Shown here: piece after piece, positions 27,693 to 37,154 of the stretch
Numbering within the stretch: position 1 is the stretch's first letter
Layout of the letters: each line of letters opens with the position of its first letter
NCBI RefSeq assembly: GCF_003263785.1
Contig: NZ_JYJK01000118.1
Location: forward strand, 1 to 56,282
Length of the DNA: 56,282 nucleotides
Source of the DNA: Vibrio variabilis
GTDB taxonomy: Bacteria > Pseudomonadota > Gammaproteobacteria > Enterobacterales > Vibrionaceae
Reading direction: 5' to 3'
The notes under the pieces: model-generated
Databases searched by the model: none
What the model saw: only the letters and a program-made list of their open reading frames with translations
What the model was told of the DNA's origin: nothing
Made by a program: the position numbers and the translations under genes

Positions 27693-28700
27693 CTAGCGTC
27701 TCCGATTGTGAATGTAAGCAGGAATGCTCATCTTGCTTTTATAGTCCTTATTAGACAGCGTCTTTTGCAAACAATCAAACGTCTTCACCGCCAACTGTTG
27801 GCAATCTTGCTCGATAGAGTCGATTTGTAGCGGCAAACAATCGAGAACGGAATAGTTATCAAAGGTAGCAATTCGCATCGGCTGCTGAGCAGCCGTCGCC
27901 ATCAGGTTCTGCTCATTGAGATACCTAAGCACGCCCTCTAATAAAGAGTAAGAACCTGTAAACAGTGCTGCTGGAAGCCGGCCAAGATGCTCAACACAGC
28001 TTTGCATCATCTCATAACCACTTTGAGGCTGATAATCTTGGTTAAAGACAAGCTCAGGTTGCAGCGACAGCCCACCGTCTTGAATGGCATCGACGAAGCC
28101 TTGATAACGCTCTCGGCTAGGAGACAAAGAGAGCTGTCCGCCGATAAACGCACATTCAGACACATCTTTAACCAATGCAGACACAATAGTTTTAGTCGAG
28201 TCATACGCATTCGTCGTGATTTCACTATGGTGCTCCGACTCCAACTCTCGGTCGAAAAACACCACTGGGATATCCTTGATATGGATTGTATAGTAATCAT
28301 CACTCGCTAGACATGAAGCCACCATCATGCCATCGACTTGGCGTTCAACAAGGTTCGCCACCGCCTTTTTCTCCTGCAAAGGATCGTCATCGGTAGAAGC
28401 AATTAAAAGTTGATAACCCGCGTTTAAGCACAGCTGTTCCAATGCTTTCGCAATCGTAGCGAAACCCATGTTGGTAAGATCTGGGATCACCAAGCCAAAA
28501 GTTTGCGTCTTTTTCGACTTGAGCGCTCTGGCATAAACACTGGGCGAATAGTTATGCTCCTCAACGACACGCAGCACGCGTGCCACCGTCTCTTTATTAA
28601 TGCGGTGTTTTTCTGCATGTCCATTCAACACAAAACTGACGGTCGATTTAGAGACCTCTGCCAATTGTGCAATATCGGCCAATGTTAGCTTTTTGCTCAT
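27693..28700 (-). CDS. scrR: LacI-family sucrose regulator
   Basis: A 335-residue LacI/GalR regulator resembling Cra/ScrR. The helix-turn-helix is at the N-terminus (TLADIAQLAEVSKSTVSFVLNG, hinge SPSVYARALKSKKT). The periplasmic-binding-like effector domain follows (TFGLVIPDLTNMGFATIAKALEQ, VPVVFFDREL, FIGGQ). It is divergent from scrK with 182 bp between them, and the CTAAATCGATTTAG palindromes there are of LacI type. Fructose or a fructose phosphate is the usual effector in this family. Confidence 0.83.
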   Translation of the reverse strand: MSKKLTLADIAQLAEVSKSTVSFVLNGHAEKHRINKETVARVLRVVEEHNYSPSVYARALKSKKTQTFGLVIPDLTNMGFATIAKALEQLCLNAGYQLLIASTDDDPLQEKKAVANLVERQVDGMMVASCLASDDYYTIHIKDIPVVFFDRELESEHHSEITTNAYDSTKTIVSALVKDVSECAFIGGQLSLSPSRERYQGFVDAIQDGGLSLQPELVFNQDYQPQSGYEMMQSCVEHLGRLPAALFTGSYSLLEGVLRYLNEQNLMATAAQQPMRIATFDNYSVLDCLPLQIDSIEQDCQQLAVKTFDCLQKTLSNKDYKSKMSIPAYIHNRRR

Positions 28701-28830
28701 CGCGTTCTACTTATGCTTCCTGCTTGTTGCGTCTTATATAGAGAAGATCTTCACTGCGGATCACGATCGTGCTTGAGATCACAATTTTTAGCGCCGCTAT
28801 CATGGTGTCTATTAAAACACATTTTCTTTG

Positions 28831-28867
28831 CTAAATCGATTTAGTAAACTCAAAACAAATCGATTAG
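28831..28867. promoter_or_regulatory. Two LacI-type operators between scrR and scrK
   Basis: A perfect 14-bp palindrome CTAAATCGATTTAG (28831-28844) and a second imperfect copy CAAATCGATTAG (28856-28867) have centres 24 bp apart. They lie immediately upstream of scrK, where bound ScrR would block transcription. A weak CRP-like match is near 28766-28785. Confidence 0.75.
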
Positions 28868-28882
28868 TACAGGAAATTTGTT

Positions 28883-29803
28883 ATGAGTAAGGTTTGGGTA
28901 ACTGGCGATGCCGTTGTAGATTTGATTCCTGATACGGACACGACGTATCTAAAATGTCCCGGCGGTGCTCCTGCAAACGTCGCTGTTGCGATCGCCCGAC
29001 TCGGTGGTGAAACCGGATTTTTTGGCCGTGTCGGTCAAGACCCGTTAGGACGCTTCATGAAGCAAACATTAAGCTCAGAAAACGTGAATACTGACTTCAT
29101 GCTACTAGATGACGCCCAGCGCACGTCAACGGTGATCGTTGATCTTGATGAATCAGGCGAACGCAGCTTCACGTTTATGGTTAAGCCAAGTGCAGACCAA
29201 TTTATGCAAGTGGGCGATATTCCTGAGTTTAGCGCAGGCGAGTGGCTACACGTTTGCTCTATCGCTCTTGCTAATGAGCCAAGCCGCAGCGCGACGCTAG
29301 AAGCGATGAAACGCATTAAGCAAGCTGGCGGCTTTGTCAGTTTCGATCCAAACCTTCGCGACGAAGTATGGGGCGACCAAAGCCTTATCAAGCCTGTGTG
29401 CCAGCAAGCCATTGCTCTGGCCGACGTGGTTAAGTTCTCAGACGATGAACTGATGTTCCTAACTGAAACCGACAACCTTGACGCTGGTATTGCAGCACTT
29501 GGTGAATACAACAATACACTTGTGCTCATTACTCAAGGCGCAAAAGGCGCATTGGTTATTCGTGACAATGAGCAACAGCTCATTGCCGGCACACCAGTCA
29601 AGCCAGTTGATACCACAGGTGCAGGCGATGCTTTTGTGGGCGGCCTATTGACTCGTTTATCTAAAACAACAGATTGGATCAATGATGAGACCATCGTTGA
29701 TGCGGTTCGCTGGGCAAACGGCTGCGGCGCTTTAGCGACAACGCAAAAAGGCGCGATGACCGCACTACCAAGTGAACAAGCTCTTATCGATTACATTCAG
29801 TAG
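28883..29803 (+). CDS. scrK: Fructokinase (PfkB family)
   Basis: A 306-residue ribokinase-family sugar kinase that phosphorylates the fructose released by ScrB to fructose-6-phosphate. PfkB signatures are visible: CPGGAPANVAVAIARLGG near the N-terminus with GRVGQDPLGRF, and VDTTGAGDAFVGGLLTR with the catalytic Asp near residue 250. The start is preceded by AGGAA. It is divergent from scrR, behind two LacI-type operators. The frame is intact, and a hairpin follows the stop. Confidence 0.9.
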   Translation: MSKVWVTGDAVVDLIPDTDTTYLKCPGGAPANVAVAIARLGGETGFFGRVGQDPLGRFMKQTLSSENVNTDFMLLDDAQRTSTVIVDLDESGERSFTFMVKPSADQFMQVGDIPEFSAGEWLHVCSIALANEPSRSATLEAMKRIKQAGGFVSFDPNLRDEVWGDQSLIKPVCQQAIALADVVKFSDDELMFLTETDNLDAGIAALGEYNNTLVLITQGAKGALVIRDNEQQLIAGTPVKPVDTTGAGDAFVGGLLTRLSKTTDWINDETIVDAVRWANGCGALATTQKGAMTALPSEQALIDYIQ

Positions 29804-29809
29804 TCTTAT

Positions 29810-29831
29810 GCCCCTTGCTGCGGTAAGGGGC
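29810..29831 (+). terminator. Hairpin after scrK
   Basis: GCCCCTT/AAGGGGC arms with an 8-nt loop lie 7 bp after the scrK stop. The following tract is only partly T-rich, so termination efficiency is uncertain. Confidence 0.6.
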
Positions 29832-29960
29832 GACTTCTTGCCTGTTATACCCTACCCCTTCTCGAACAAGCGTTATCGTCACGATAAACAACCTAAATTG
29901 AAGCATGCTATCTATTTCTTTATAAAGCGCCCTCCCTGTTTCTAACAACGATGGTGCATC

Positions 29961-30563
29961 ATGCAAACACTGATCGACAATCTGACCCAACATGGCTATT
30001 ACGTTTGGGATGACTTTCTCTCTGCCGAGCAAGTTTCAGCTCTCAAAGAGTGCTTACCTGAAGAGTGGAACAAAGCGCGTATTGGTCGTAATGATGATGT
30101 GATGCGTGAAAGTACCATTCGCAGTGACAAGATCTGTTGGCTATCCCCCGATCTTGGCGATCCGGTAGGACAATTTCTTAGCAAGATGGAAATCATTCGC
30201 CAAACGGCTAACCAAAACTTTTTCTTGGGGCTATTTGAGTATGAAGCGCATTTCGCCAAATATGAGAAAGGCGATTTCTACCAAAAGCATCTGGACTGTT
30301 TCCGTGGCAATGAGAACCGTCGCCTGACCACCGTGTTTTACATGAATGACGAGTGGACAGACGAAGACGGTGGCGACCTGGTGGTTTACGATCTGGATGA
30401 CAATGAAATCACTCGCATCAAACCTAAGTCCGGCCGTTTGTTTGTGTTCTTCTCAGAAATGTTCCCGCACGAAGTTCTGCCAACTCAGCGCGAGCGCTTT
30501 AGTATTGCTGGTTGGTTCCGAATTAACGGCGTAAAAGACAATGTTCTAGATATCGCTCGTTAA
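29961..30563 (+). CDS. 2-oxoglutarate/Fe(II)-dependent dioxygenase (prolyl-4-hydroxylase-like)
   Basis: A 200-residue cytoplasmic 2OG-Fe(II) oxygenase. The metal triad is His110 and Asp112 (YQKHLDCF) and His170 (FPHEV); Arg179 (RERFSIAGWF) should bind 2-oxoglutarate. The double-stranded beta-helix core around RRLTTVFYMNDEW and GGDLVVYD is typical of the P4Hc/PKHD group. The substrate is unknown; related proteins hydroxylate proline in proteins. The gene stands alone between scrK and the protease, with its own terminator. Confidence 0.83.
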   Translation: MQTLIDNLTQHGYYVWDDFLSAEQVSALKECLPEEWNKARIGRNDDVMRESTIRSDKICWLSPDLGDPVGQFLSKMEIIRQTANQNFFLGLFEYEAHFAKYEKGDFYQKHLDCFRGNENRRLTTVFYMNDEWTDEDGGDLVVYDLDDNEITRIKPKSGRLFVFFSEMFPHEVLPTQRERFSIAGWFRINGVKDNVLDIAR

Positions 30564-30574
30564 CTTTATGTAAT

Positions 30575-30599
30575 GAGGCCTCTCAAAGGCCTCTTTATT
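30575..30599 (+). terminator. Terminator of the 2OG-Fe(II) oxygenase gene
   Basis: GAGGCCT/AGGCCTC arms with a 5-nt loop, followed by TTTATTT. Confidence 0.85.
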
Positions 30600-31012
30600 T
30601 ACTATCCCAAGTTCAGACCAAATGGTTCACTCATACTTTCTTAAAACCCGATTCTGATTACTGCACCTCACCTCACTTTAAAGTGCCTATTCATTCAGCA
30701 GAACTGCAAGAATAGCAGTTTAAAATATCAATAAATATCCTTTTTAAACAACAACTTAATCAATAGACACCCAGTAGCACATAAAATTCATCGCTACAGA
30801 TTAAAGCTGTTTTTTTTGATACCTATCGCAAGCATTGGCACAAATCTCATGAAATGCACTTAAATGCATATTTTCTTTACGCGTTCCTCATCCGTTTTGA
30901 CTAGCTTGAATTTCGTACGCGAGCTGCACTGCTGTTTGCAAGCGCTCGCATCGTCAGCCAGCACTGTGCTGACGTTATTCAATAATTCGATAACTTTTGA
31001 ATGGAACACAAT
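30600..31012. other. Intergenic leader region of the serine protease
   Basis: About 410 bp without a convincing gene. AT-rich up to about 30890. A hairpin with arms CGTCAGC/GCTGACG is at 30952-30974, about 40 bp before the protease start. It could be a 5'-leader structure or an operator; no partner is identifiable. Confidence 0.45.
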
Positions 31013-32592
31013 ATGTTAAAGACATTTTTGACCTTTTCTATCGCATCCGTTTTTGCGATCAACTCAAGCTATACCCTAGCTGAACAAAACCTTGCTACTC
31101 CAGAGTTACAACAAAATGAGGTATTGGCACCGCTAGTCACAGCGTCAGCAGACACTGCGCTGAGCGATCAATACATTGTGGTACTCAAGCAGCCTATGAC
31201 GCTAAGCAATGATCCTATTGCGTTACAACAGTTCACAGAGCAAACCGTTTCCGGCCTAGCTACACAGCATTCATTTGAGATAGAAAAAGTCTTCAATCGC
31301 TCGCTAAGTGGCTTTGTTGCGACACTCTCCGCCGAACAATTGTTTGAACTGCGTAGCGATCAACAAGTCGAGTTCATCGAGCAGAACCAGGTCATTACAC
31401 TGGATCCGATATTCTCAACCAACGCTAATCAAAGCAACGCTATCTGGGGACTCGATCGTATCGATCAGCGCGACCGCCCACTAAACAGTAACTACAGTTA
31501 CAACTATGATGGTAGCGGTGTGACCGCATACGTTATCGATACAGGTGTCACTAATACTCACCCTGAGTTTGGTGGCCGCTCAAGCTCTGGTTACGATTTT
31601 GTCGACAATGACAGTGACGCTACCGACTGTAACGGCCATGGTACTCACGTTGCTGGCACCATTGGTGGAGCGCAATATGGTGTAGCTAAAAACGTCAATA
31701 TCGTAGGTGTTCGCGTGCTTAGCTGTACCGGTTCTGGTACCACCGCTGGCGTTATCAGTGGCGTAGACTGGGTGGCGACAAACGCATCTGGCCTTCGGTT
31801 GCCAACATGAGTTTAGGGGGTGGTGTATCTACCGCACTTGATCGCGCTGTTGCTAGTGCCGTGCAATCAGGGGTGAGTTTTATGCTCGCAGCAGGTAATA
31901 ATAATGCCAATGCTTGTAACTCATCCCCTGCTCGAGAGTCTAGTGGCGTCACCGTGGGCTCTACCACCAGCAGTGATGCACGTTCAAGCTTCTCCAACTG
32001 GGGCAGTTGTGTCGATGTATTTGCGCCGGGCTCAAGCATTAAATCAGCTTGGTATGACGGTAGCTACAAGACCATTAGTGGCACTTCGATGGCAACGCCG
32101 CATGTCGCTGGCGTTGCAGCTCTGTATTTGCAAGAGAACGGGGCACTCTCACCCGCTCAAGTGGCCGCTAAAATCAGTGAACGTGCGAGCGTCAACAAGA
32201 TAAGCGATACCAAGGGGACAGTGAACAAGCTGGTCTACAGCCTCACCGACAACGGCTGTGGCAACGATTGTGGTGGCCAAACACCGGATGGCGAACTAAA
32301 GAACGCGACACCCGTTAGCAACATTTCCGGCGCTCGCGGCGAGCAAAAGCAATATTACATTGATGTCACTGCTGGGCAGCGTTTGAGCGTGACTATTTCT
32401 GCTGGCTCTGGCGATGCCGATTTGTACTTACGTTATGGCTCGGCACCAACACTCAGCAGCTGGGAATGTCGTCCATATCGCTATGGCAACCAAGAAACTT
32501 GTACTGTTACGAGCACTAAAAATGGTCGCTACCACATTATGCTCAATGGCTACACCAGCTTTAGCGGAGTCACGCTAGAAGCGCGTTATTAA
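31013..32592 (+). CDS. Secreted S8 serine protease with PPC domain, frameshifted
   Basis: A subtilase of about 526 residues of the proteinase K/aqualysin type. It has a signal peptide (MLKTFLTFSIASVFAINSSY...), an I9 propeptide inhibitor (DQYIVVLKQP to FIEQNQVI), the catalytic domain, and a C-terminal prepeptidase domain (QQYYIDV-like strand, GDADLYLRYG). Triad: Asp176 in VIDTG, His209 in NGHGTH, Ser359 in GTSMATPHVAG. One C is missing near 31792 (GGCCTTCGG to GGCCCTTCGG); adding it joins NASG to PSVANMSLGGG. Start: ATG at 31013 with GGA upstream, rather than 31001. The likely role is extracellular protein degradation. Confidence 0.88.
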
Positions 32593-32623
32593 CTCAAGTT
32601 CTTTAGCTAACCAATAAGTGATG

Positions 32624-32655
32624 AAAAACGCCAGCCTTTAAGGTTGGCGTAATTG
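32624..32655 (-). terminator. Terminator of napGH (shared with the protease gene)
   Basis: ACGCCAGCC/GGTTGGCGT arms (one G-T pair) with a TTTAA loop lie between convergent genes. On the minus strand it runs into TTTTT, so it best serves napGH. Confidence 0.78.
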
Positions 32656-32657
32656 TA

Positions 32658-33502
32658 TTAATCTGCGTTAGGCCGAACTTTGAACTCTAGGACTTTCGGC
32701 ACACAAACATCAATGCAGCGCCCACAACTGATGCAGTCCTGACTCATGACTCGCTTATCGCCCGACTTTAGTGGCTGTCTAAGTACATCTGGCTCTGGGC
32801 AAACGTGATAACAGTCCATACACTTAGTGCACGCTTCACGGTGAGTGGCTTTTATACGTATTGGGCTCTTACGGCCAATTACCCCATACGTTGCTCCAAG
32901 CGGACAAAGATGCCCACACCAACCATGTTCGACCAGCACTAAATCCAACAAGAACACTAATGCAATAAGGATCCAACCGGCGCCCATCCCAAATACTAAT
33001 CCACGGTGCAGTGTCGCGACAGGATCCACCCACGCCCAGAGCAGCGATCCCGATACTGCACTGCCAAGTAAGATCACAGGGATCAACCAATAACGTAATG
33101 TTGGAGACCACTTAAAGCTAGTTTTGAGATTCAGCTTGCGGCGCAGCATGCCGCCATATCCGTGACGATATTTAATGGACACACCCAAGCGCAAAACGCG
33201 CGAGGAGCGAGCAACGCATAAAAAATCACAACGATAGTGACACCAATTAAGGCATTCACCTCTGGCCAATGTCCAGTCGCTAAGGTTTGTAGAACCAATA
33301 GAGGGTCACTCAGCGGGACAGTACCTAGCAGCATGCTAGACGACAAGTTGCCCTGTAAAATGCCCCACGTAGGCCCCATCATAAACAGACCAACGATAGA
33401 GAGCTGACACAACCTACGTAGAATCAGAAATCGATGAGAACGCCACCAGCCAAGTTCACGGATAGCGTCATTACCAGCATCTTTAGCGAGATTCTTAGCC
33501 AT
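32658..33502 (-). CDS. napH: NapH-like membrane quinol dehydrogenase, frameshifted
   Basis: A NapH-type ferredoxin-membrane protein of about 281 residues. Four predicted membrane helices carry the CPLN and CPLG motifs (FCAWVCPLN, WCGHLCPLG). Two C-terminal [4Fe-4S] sites follow, CTKCMDCYHVCP and CISCGRCIDVC. NapH takes electrons from quinol and passes them to NapG. The frame breaks near 33147: one added G on the coding strand (GCATGCTG to GCATGGCTG) joins VTDMAA to WLRRKLNLK. Its ATG overlaps the napG stop by one base (TAATG), which implies coupling. No napDABC genes are present nearby. Confidence 0.83.
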
Positions 33503-34268
33503 TATTTTCTCCCATCATTGATGCGGATATGCTCGGTTGGCGCAATTTCCGGTGTTTTGGGGAAGTTCCCGTCTCGCAGTTCAACCTGCTCTTCCCAGCC
33601 AAGCTGATAATGATCCCCATGTAACCCTTAGCGAGCTCAATCGGAACCACTTTGATTACAGGTACTTCCGTCACGCAGGCTTGCTCACATTTACCACAGC
33701 CCGTGCAAGCATCAGAGTGTACGGTAGGTATGAACATCGCATGATAACCGGTGCGCTGGTTACGGATTGGCTCAAGCGTGATCGCTTTATCAATAAGAGG
33801 ACAAACGCGATAACACACATCACAGCGAAGCCCTTGCCAGTTGAGGCACTCCTCATGGTCAATCAGCACCGCGAGCCCCATTCGCGAGTCATCAATGTTG
33901 GTCAGCGCATGGTCTAGAGCACCACTTGGGCAAGCGACAACACAAGGTATGTCTTCACACATCTCGCAAGGAATATCACGAGCGGTAAAATATGGCGTTC
34001 CAGAAGCAACGGGAGAGAGCAATGTGGCGAGTTTCAGCGTGTCATAAGGACAAGCCTGAACGCAAAGACCACAGCGTAAACACGCTTGGTCAAACTGATT
34101 GCCTTCCAATGCACCAGGCGGACGAATAGGCACGCCACCACTGGTTTTGGCTTGTCCTTGTTTGGATTGAAGTCCTAATACGGTCGCGGCTGCGCCGACA
34201 CCGACCGCGGTTCGAGCGGCGTCGCGAAGAAATCGACGTCGACTCTGTGAAGTTTTCTCTCGTGACAT
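33502..34268 (-). CDS. napG: NapG-like periplasmic ferredoxin, frameshifted near the 3' end
   Basis: A Tat-exported ferredoxin-type protein of about 255 residues with twin-arginine signal SRRRFLRDA and four cysteine clusters for [4Fe-4S] centres: CLRCGLCVQACP (from Cys63), CEMCEDIPCVVACP, CDVCYRVCP and CTGCGKCEQAC. It relays electrons from NapH towards a periplasmic reductase. The frame breaks at a C4 run at 33615-33618 (plus strand); one more base restores GDHYQLGWEEQVELRDG and a stop overlapping the napH start. An FNR-like box lies about 107 bp upstream. The terminal reductase partner is not in this window. Confidence 0.83.
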
Positions 34269-34373
34269 ATACTCCGCCTTATCAGTGATGAATAAATGGC
34301 ATAAGGCTATCCCATAAAATTAATGGGAATTCTGTCATTTGGAATAGTGCTTTGTGGTTATACCTAACCCCGC

Positions 34374-34387
34374 TTGATTTCGGTCAA
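34374..34387 (-). promoter_or_regulatory. FNR-like box upstream of napGH
   Basis: TTGATTTCGGTCAA matches nine of ten positions of the FNR consensus TTGAT-N4-ATCAA. It lies about 107 bp upstream of napG, a sensible distance for anaerobic activation. Confidence 0.65.
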
Positions 34388-34542
34388 GAAAGGCTAGTTA
34401 TTCAGATCACATTAAGACACTTTGGGTGTGTAAAATGTCCTAGACCACAGAAAGTGACAATGTCACCAAAGTAAGTTAGCACTGACATCCTAATACAAAG
34501 TATAGCGTATTGAACGTCGCAAAAAGGCCATGTCAATTAAGA

Positions 34543-34574
34543 AGGAAAAGCGCCTCAATAGAGGCTTGAGGCGC
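34543..34574 (-). terminator. Terminator of the M23-bactofilin operon
   Basis: GCGCCTCAA/TTGAGGCGC arms with a 7-nt loop; on the minus strand TTTT follows. It is 18 bp beyond the bactofilin stop. Confidence 0.78.
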
Positions 34575-34591
34575 CATAGAATTGTGTTGAG

Positions 34592-35086
34592 TTAAGCCGT
34601 TTTCACCGCTTTAGTCGACGGCTTCACTTGATTAACACCTGATGCCGATGCAGGTTGCGGTGAACTTTTGGATGCAGGAGATGCTGGATTGGCCTCTTTC
34701 TTAGCCTGGCTAGTTAAAGTGACCACTTCTTTCTCAGGAAGCTCTGCGGTTTCACCAAAGAATTTACCACCCGGTTCAATGCTTAGATTGTTGCTCCACA
34801 CTTTGCCTTTGACACGACCATTTGCCAAAATTTGGATCTGCTCAGCGTGACAATCGCCTTCCAGTATGCCATTAACAATCAATTGTTTAGCAAATACCTC
34901 GCCTTTTACTCGACCCGATTCAGCCACGACCATCACGCCTTCAATGTGCAACTGACCTTCCACGACACCGTCGACTTGGATGTCATTTTCTAGTTTGAGT
35001 TTTCCGCTAATAACACAGCCTTTGGCGATGAGAGTTGAAGCTGCTGAGCGACTCTTTGTTCCACTGTTTTTACTAAAGATTCCCAT
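34592..35086 (-). CDS. Bactofilin (polymer-forming cytoskeletal protein)
   Basis: A 164-residue bactofilin (DUF583). The central beta-helix core (residues about 18-115) shows the repeating hydrophobic-Gly pattern: STLIAKGCVISGKLKLENDIQVDGVVEGQLHIEG, GRVKGEVFAKQLIVNGILEG, NGRVKGKVWSNNLSIEPGG. A disordered Ser/Pro/Lys-rich tail follows. Bactofilins self-assemble without nucleotide and often position cell-wall enzymes. The start ATG at 35086, with AGGAG 11 bp upstream, lies inside the preceding M23 gene, giving a 97-bp out-of-frame overlap. The pairing echoes the csd1-ccmA overlap of Helicobacter. Confidence 0.88.
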   Translation of the reverse strand: MGIFSKNSGTKSRSAASTLIAKGCVISGKLKLENDIQVDGVVEGQLHIEGVMVVAESGRVKGEVFAKQLIVNGILEGDCHAEQIQILANGRVKGKVWSNNLSIEPGGKFFGETAELPEKEVVTLTSQAKKEANPASPASKSSPQPASASGVNQVKPSTKAVKTA

Positions 35087-35943
35087 CGTATTGCTCGCTC
35101 CTTTTTAAAGATATCTTCGAAATCGTTTACGCCCCACTCCACGAATGGCTTAGGGTCAAGTGCTCGCCCAACAAAGCGAACTTCATAATGCAAATGCGGA
35201 CCCGATGACAGGCCACTATTACCAGAAATGGCAATGAGCTCTCCCTTACGAACAAACTGTCCCGGGCGGACTTTAAAGCCCTTTAAGTGAGAGTATGAAC
35301 TGGAGAAACCAAACGAATGCTGCAATCTAAGAAAGTTACCCGACCCTTTCTTACTGCGTCTTGTCACTTCAACCACGCCATCCGCTGGTGCGTAAATTTT
35401 TGTACCAGTATTGACCGCAAAGTCCATACCACGGTGCATTTTTAGCTTGCCCGTCACCGGGTGCTTTCGTTTACCAAACTGCGACGAGATGCGCTCTTTA
35501 CCCACAGGAGAACCACTTGGGATCTGGTTGAGCATCGTCATGCGCACACTTGAGTGGATCGCCGCCACATCAAGTCTTGAATCCAAGTCGATATTTTCTG
35601 GTGAGTCAGCGACGCCCAATACCTTTTCCAAATCGGCTAGGCGCTCTGAGACTAAACTAATTCGCTCTTCACGCTCGGAGAGATCTTGTTGCAATGTCTG
35701 TTTAAGATCTTGCAAATTAGCCAACTCATCCCCAAGCGTTTGTGATTCACTGGCAAGCTCCGCCTGCTTTAACTCCGCGTAATCCACCACCTGATACAAA
35801 TGCTGAATAAGCAGCACGGCGCCTAGCACTGACACCAACCCGATCCCCGCCAAGCTCTTTAAGCTGCGACGCATCGATTTACTGAGCTGCCAATGAGAGG
35901 AGCCATTAATCGTTGAAATTGAGATTGTGAGTTGATCTTTCAT
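34990..35943 (-). CDS. M23 metallopeptidase paired with bactofilin
   Basis: A 317-residue membrane-anchored murein peptidase. One membrane helix (residues about 32-55, LAGIGLVSVLGAVLLIQHLY) is followed by a coiled coil (AELKQAELASESQTLGDELANLQD... to ADLEKVLG) and a C-terminal M23 domain with MHRGMDFAV and GPHLHYEVRF zinc/catalytic residues. The last 32 codons are shared, in another frame, with the bactofilin gene. ATG at 35943 is preferred over 35961. It probably trims crosslinks under spatial control by bactofilin, affecting cell shape; the pathway is inferred from relatives. Confidence 0.85.
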   Translation of the reverse strand: MKDQLTISISTINGSSHWQLSKSMRRSLKSLAGIGLVSVLGAVLLIQHLYQVVDYAELKQAELASESQTLGDELANLQDLKQTLQQDLSEREERISLVSERLADLEKVLGVADSPENIDLDSRLDVAAIHSSVRMTMLNQIPSGSPVGKERISSQFGKRKHPVTGKLKMHRGMDFAVNTGTKIYAPADGVVEVTRRSKKGSGNFLRLQHSFGFSSSYSHLKGFKVRPGQFVRKGELIAISGNSGLSSGPHLHYEVRFVGRALDPKPFVEWGVNDFEDIFKKERAIRWESLVKTVEQRVAQQLQLSSPKAVLLAENSN

Positions 35944-36223
35944 GATAGTGCAGTGTTCCATAGCGCAGTGGCGGTCTTTGCCTTGTCCTGATTGATAATC
36001 TACGAAATCCCTATATCAGGTACTAGTCAGAAGCGGCAAAAGAGTGTCAATACGTGATGTGGTTTCAGACAATTTAGAAAAAACTATATTACGTTTAACA
36101 ACCAGTTAAAAACATCCGCAACAAATTCTTCTACCTATGTCGTAGTAAAATTCACAATCGCTGGAGTTGTGTTCATAATGGCATTGTAGATTATCGAAAA
36201 TACCATCAATTCCGAGGCTTATA

Positions 36224-37128
36224 TTGAAAATTGCACACATAGGCTGGGTGATATTGCCCAAAAAGCCTACCTACCATTCACCACGTCACAGCCCGATATC
36301 CAACCAATATTTTGTACTCGCGATGCAAGTACTCTTAATGCACTCGCTCAGCAATATCGCGTAGCAGAGACGACCACTCGTTACCAAGCCCTACTCAATT
36401 TTCAACCGGATGCGGTCATGATACACGCGGCAACATCGATTCATCCTGAAATCGCGCGTTACTTCCTAGAGCATGGAATCGCGACCTTTGTTGATAAACC
36501 ATTGGCGGATAGTTACCAAGAGTGTGAAGCGCTGTATCAGTTAGCGGAGCAGAAACAAGTCCCGCTCTATATCGGCTTCAACCGACGCCATTTGCCGCTT
36601 ATTCAAGAACATAGCCTGTCTGATATCGCTTCACTGCGCTCACTGCGTTGGGAAAAACATCGTCACGCCTTACCCGGCGAAGCGAAAACATTCTTATTTG
36701 ACGACTTTATTCACCCACTGGATAGCATCAACATACATGGTGACATCGACTTTGAAGATATCGATATTCACTATCAAAAGGATGGCGAAAAACTGGCGAG
36801 AATCGACATCAAATGGCAGCAACATGGTGCCCTTTTCGAAGCTTCAATGAATCGTCAGTTTGGCATGACCCAAGAAGTGATTAGTAGTTGTCATCAAGAC
36901 CGAGCCTATCGATTCGATTCATTTGTCAATGGCGAGTGCTACCAAGATAATTGCACCACTCAGATTCAGCTTAAAGACTGGACGCCAATGCTCGCGAGCA
37001 AAGGGTTTCACGGCATGTTTGAGCAGTGGAAGCAAGTGGTGGCGACTGGAAAGATGGACACAAAATTAATCGAAAGAAATCTATCCAGTCATCGAATTGC
37101 TCAAAAGCTACTTGACTTCATAACTTGA
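36224..37128 (+). CDS. Gfo/Idh/MocA-family oxidoreductase, frameshifted near the start
   Basis: An NAD(P)-dependent oxidoreductase of about 301 residues. After repair the N-terminus reads KIAHIG-LGDIAQKAYLPF, the Rossmann glycine motif. Further family marks are PDAVMIHAATSIHPEIARYFLEHG and the EKP-like THFVDKPLADS region (TFVDKPLAD) with the active-site lysine. The start is TTG at 36224 behind GAGG. One base is missing near 36245 (ATAGGCTGGG to ATAGGCCTGGG). The substrate, usually a sugar or polyol derivative, is unknown. It is not obviously part of the exporter operon downstream. Confidence 0.8.
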
Positions 37129-37154
37129 TGAAATTCAGCTAGAAAATAACCAGC

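Noticed and set aside
29035..29529. Minus-strand open frame of 164 codons opposite scrK
   Set aside because: Antisense shadow of a conserved kinase; low-complexity Ser/Arg-rich product.
31780..31815. Two-gene reading of the S8 protease (separate N- and C-terminal proteins) or programmed frameshifting
   Set aside because: The catalytic triad is split across the break and no slippery sequence plus downstream structure is evident; a single missing C explains it, as for 16 other sites.
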